Assembly (NCBI GenBank): GCA_934256595.1
Contig: CAKQOW010000051.1
Location: 1 to 17,899 of the forward strand
Reading direction: 5' to 3'
Length of the DNA stretch: 17,899 bases
From: an uncultured Clostridia bacterium
GTDB lineage: Bacteria > Bacillota > Clostridia > Peptostreptococcales > Anaerovoracaceae
Shown here: positions 16,216-17,899 of the stretch, one piece after another
Numbering within the stretch: the stretch's first letter is position 1
How the letters are laid out: each line of letters starts with the position of its first letter
Translations under genes and position numbers: made by a program
Notes under the pieces: model-generated
Databases searched by the model: none
The model's input: the letters and a program-made list of their open reading frames with translations, nothing else
Told to the model about the DNA's origin: nothing

Positions 16216-16267
16216 CTGGTTACTAAAGTCTACTCAAAGTCTACTTTTAAAGTCTACTTTGTAATCC
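16172..16267 (-). repeat. Inner inverted repeat, right copy, with three AAAGTAGACTTT units
   Basis: Reverse-complement partner of 13913-14007. On the plus strand the units read AAAGTCTACTCA (16225-16236), AAAGTCTACTTT (16236-16247) and AAAGTCTACTTT (16249-16260). The last unit contains the stop codon of the 434-residue regulator, so the array begins inside that gene and leads into the truncated remnant. Confidence 0.85.
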
Positions 16268-17558
16268 ATATGCCTTTACGCTTTGATCCTTTTCTCTCAA
16301 GAATCCCATACTCCTGAAGTCTTGAGCAAATCTTTTTTATGCCGGCAAGGCTTAATCCCGTTTGATCTGCAACGTCCTGAAGAGATAAACTGCCGTCAGC
16401 AGCTAAAGTATCATATACTTTCTTCTGATTAACAGTTAAGCCTTTTTTCTGAAGAATAATTCCTTTTCGAATCGCCACCTCAGGTCTTTCAAATGCCAAT
16501 GGAAGGGTAACCTTAAGCATTCCATCATCAAAGGAGAACACATCTCTACCATATTTTTCGACAATAGTCGGGACACCATGCCCACTCTGCTCTGCATATT
16601 TTGCCACCATAAAAACTGTTAACAGACTCTTATTAACCGGCATGCTGGTTCCCTGATAAAATCCTTCTTTTGATAATGCAAAAGGGAGACCGCCATAAGA
16701 AACAATTTCTATACGATCATCAAACAGGTATACAGAAGGAGCAATGGCATTATTCCAGTCATTGTGTAAACAAGCATTAATCCAAGCCTCTCTAAAACTG
16801 GGATAATCAAACAATGGTTGTTCTTCTCTTTTTGCACCATCCAGATTGACATTCATAACATTTATTGTTTCAAAAAATCGCAATACTTCAGAAACGGATA
16901 CAAGAATGCATTTCCCGCCATACTCTGTTCTTTTAGACATTACACTCTTATCTGTACCTTCAAAAGTGACAACCTTTAAAGAGATTTCATTATTGTCAGA
17001 CAACAGATATGCATTTATGTTAAAGTTTCCGTTTCTGTTCAATAGTCCGTAATTTGAATAGAATTCATTAGTTGCTTTCGGATGAATTCCGCTGCCTGCC
17101 AATATTGCAAACAATGCATTAAAAGTGAGTTCCTGATTCGGAGATGATTTCTGACGTATGATATCCGAATCAGATGTAGCCAGCATTTTTCTCAAAACAT
17201 CATTTGATGCCTGCTCATCTGCTGAAATATTACGCAGATAGTATCTTCCGTCAAATGAATATGGTATGTCAAACCCGTTTGCAGTAACTTTAATATATTT
17301 TTTTCCGTTATTGTCTTGACATTCTTGAATATCTGCATAAATTCGAGGCTCAATTTTGTCGCGTATTCTGTTGCGGATATCCATCAGTGTATTCTTTCCT
17401 ATAGAGAGTCCGCAAACATTTCCATTATCATCTACGCCAAAGTAAACTGTTGCATTACCGTACTTATTAAGCATAGCGGTAAGGGACTTCAAGCCTTTAT
17501 CAAGCTGCCCCAGTCCTTCTTTAAATTCCTGATATTCATTCTCAAATCCAATATTCAC
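16254..17558 (-). CDS. Schlafen/AlbA_2-domain ATP-binding transcriptional regulator
   Basis: 434 residues with a GTG start at 17558; AGAGGTG lies eight bases upstream and no in-frame ATG competes. An AlbA_2 (Schlafen-type) domain covers about 1-130 (EYQEFKEG, NATVYFGVDDNGNVCGLSIG, YYLRNIS). A GHKL-like ATP-binding region follows, with REAWINACLHNDW (256-268), RIEIVSYGGLP (282-292) and SGHGVPTIVEKYG (325-337). A winged helix ends the protein (374-430, SLQDVADQTGLSLAGIKKIC, then GIWITK). Proteins of this layout are often mislabelled as RecG-like helicases; they are widespread regulators of poorly known function. Repeats of AAAGTAGACTTT over its own promoter and directly after its stop suggest autoregulation. 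A truncated relative lies downstream. Confidence 0.85.
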   Translation of the reverse strand: MNIGFENEYQEFKEGLGQLDKGLKSLTAMLNKYGNATVYFGVDDNGNVCGLSIGKNTLMDIRNRIRDKIEPRIYADIQECQDNNGKKYIKVTANGFDIPYSFDGRYYLRNISADEQASNDVLRKMLATSDSDIIRQKSSPNQELTFNALFAILAGSGIHPKATNEFYSNYGLLNRNGNFNINAYLLSDNNEISLKVVTFEGTDKSVMSKRTEYGGKCILVSVSEVLRFFETINVMNVNLDGAKREEQPLFDYPSFREAWINACLHNDWNNAIAPSVYLFDDRIEIVSYGGLPFALSKEGFYQGTSMPVNKSLLTVFMVAKYAEQSGHGVPTIVEKYGRDVFSFDDGMLKVTLPLAFERPEVAIRKGIILQKKGLTVNQKKVYDTLAADGSLSLQDVADQTGLSLAGIKKICSRLQEYGILERKGSKRKGIWITK

Positions 17559-17584
17559 AGTAAGACACCTCTTTCCTCTAGATT

Positions 17585-17613
17585 TATATAAAGTATACTA
17601 CAAAGAATTACAA
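17585..17613 (-). promoter_or_regulatory. Promoter of the AlbA_2 regulator
   Basis: TTGTAA (17608-17613) and TATATA (17585-17590) on the minus strand, 17 bases apart; the start site would be near 17578, 20 bases before the GTG. The -35 overlaps the operator array at 17607-17643. Confidence 0.5.
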
Positions 17614-17643
17614 AAGTCTACTTTTAAAGTCTACTTTTGTAAT
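17607..17643. promoter_or_regulatory. Operator array, two AAAGTCTACTTT units inside an 11-bp inverted repeat
   Basis: AAAGTCTACTTT occurs at 17613-17624 and 17626-17637 (period 13), inside perfect arms ATTACAAAAGT (17607-17617) and ACTTTTGTAAT (17633-17643). It sits on the -35 of the 434-residue regulator, where a repressor would block its transcription. The same unit recurs at 16225-16260 and 13919-13954. Confidence 0.65.
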
Positions 17644-17788
17644 GTTTCAAAATATCTTATGTATTATTCAGCATTTTTCATAAAAAATGCATATGACAGT
17701 CATCTTTAATATCATATATCTTAGTGCAAAAGGTTTCCATAGTAAATGTTTAGCCTGCAAAAACAAATTTTCATACCAATTAAATCAT

Positions 17789-17899
17789 TGAAATTTCAAC
17801 AATTTCAGCCACAGGCACACTCCAAATCAAATCGTTAGCCCACTGGAACAAGGAAATCAAAGGCTATATGTACCTGTGGGAGACAAAGAACAAAAAGAA
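17789..17899 (+). promoter_or_regulatory. Conserved leader (5' UTR element), copy B, for a gene starting just past the right edge
   Basis: Near copy of 11145-11255 in the opposite orientation. Possible stems: CCACAGG (17809-17815) with CCTGTGG (17873-17879), and nested within it TAGCC (17836-17840) with GGCTA (17862-17866). In copy A the aligned sequence is followed after 14 bases by the ATG of the 907-residue protein, so a paralogous secreted protein gene probably starts about 15 bases beyond the window on the plus strand. Confidence 0.7.

Noticed and set aside
11145..17899. Site-specific invertible element (phase switch) between the leaders
   Set aside because: No invertase or integrase is encoded in the window and the copies differ; only slow homologous recombination could be proposed.
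1..17899. CRISPR arrays, tRNA or rRNA genes, transposases
   Set aside because: No regularly spaced repeats, tRNA-like cloverleaf or transposase motif was seen.

Overview
The window looks like a low-GC Firmicute chromosome, most likely a gut or rumen member of Clostridia (Lachnospiraceae-like). The AT-rich intergenic DNA, strong AGGAGG-type ribosome sites, long secreted surface proteins with Fn3, CotH and H-x-W/CxxC modules, and small accessory genes (AbiE, Fic, Schlafen-type regulators) all fit. The assignment is an inference from style, not from a marker gene.

Left part (1-11255, minus strand): two secreted-protein genes. The first (8407-11130) is a 907-residue alanine-rich helical surface protein, preceded by a long conserved leader. 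After a clear terminator and a new promoter comes a giant gene (start 8192) that is still open at the left edge, over 2,730 codons. It joins a phosphodiester glycosidase (NAGPA) domain, a purple-acid-phosphatase-like metallophosphoesterase and a CotH-type protein kinase fold. Both proteins carry the same C-terminal domain, also very similar at DNA level, which suggests a shared way of being held at the surface.

Middle part (11256-17788): an accessory island. It starts with two decayed small genes on the plus strand. Then come an AbiEi/AbiEii toxin-antitoxin operon with an operator array over its promoter, a Fic AMP-transferase with its own paired dyads over its promoter (minus), a small excisionase-like HTH gene (plus), a truncated remnant of a Schlafen/AlbA_2 ATP-binding regulator, and an intact regulator of the same class (434 residues). 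The regulator's promoter carries repeats of AAAGTAGACTTT, which recur downstream of its own stop codon and again, inverted, 2.2 kb away.

Right edge (17789-17899): a near copy of the leader found before the 907-residue gene, now in the opposite orientation. It ends where that leader is about 14 bases from its start codon, so a paralogous surface gene very probably starts just outside the window. The accessory island thus sits between two divergent copies of a surface-protein leader, with a second, inner inverted repeat around the Fic segment.
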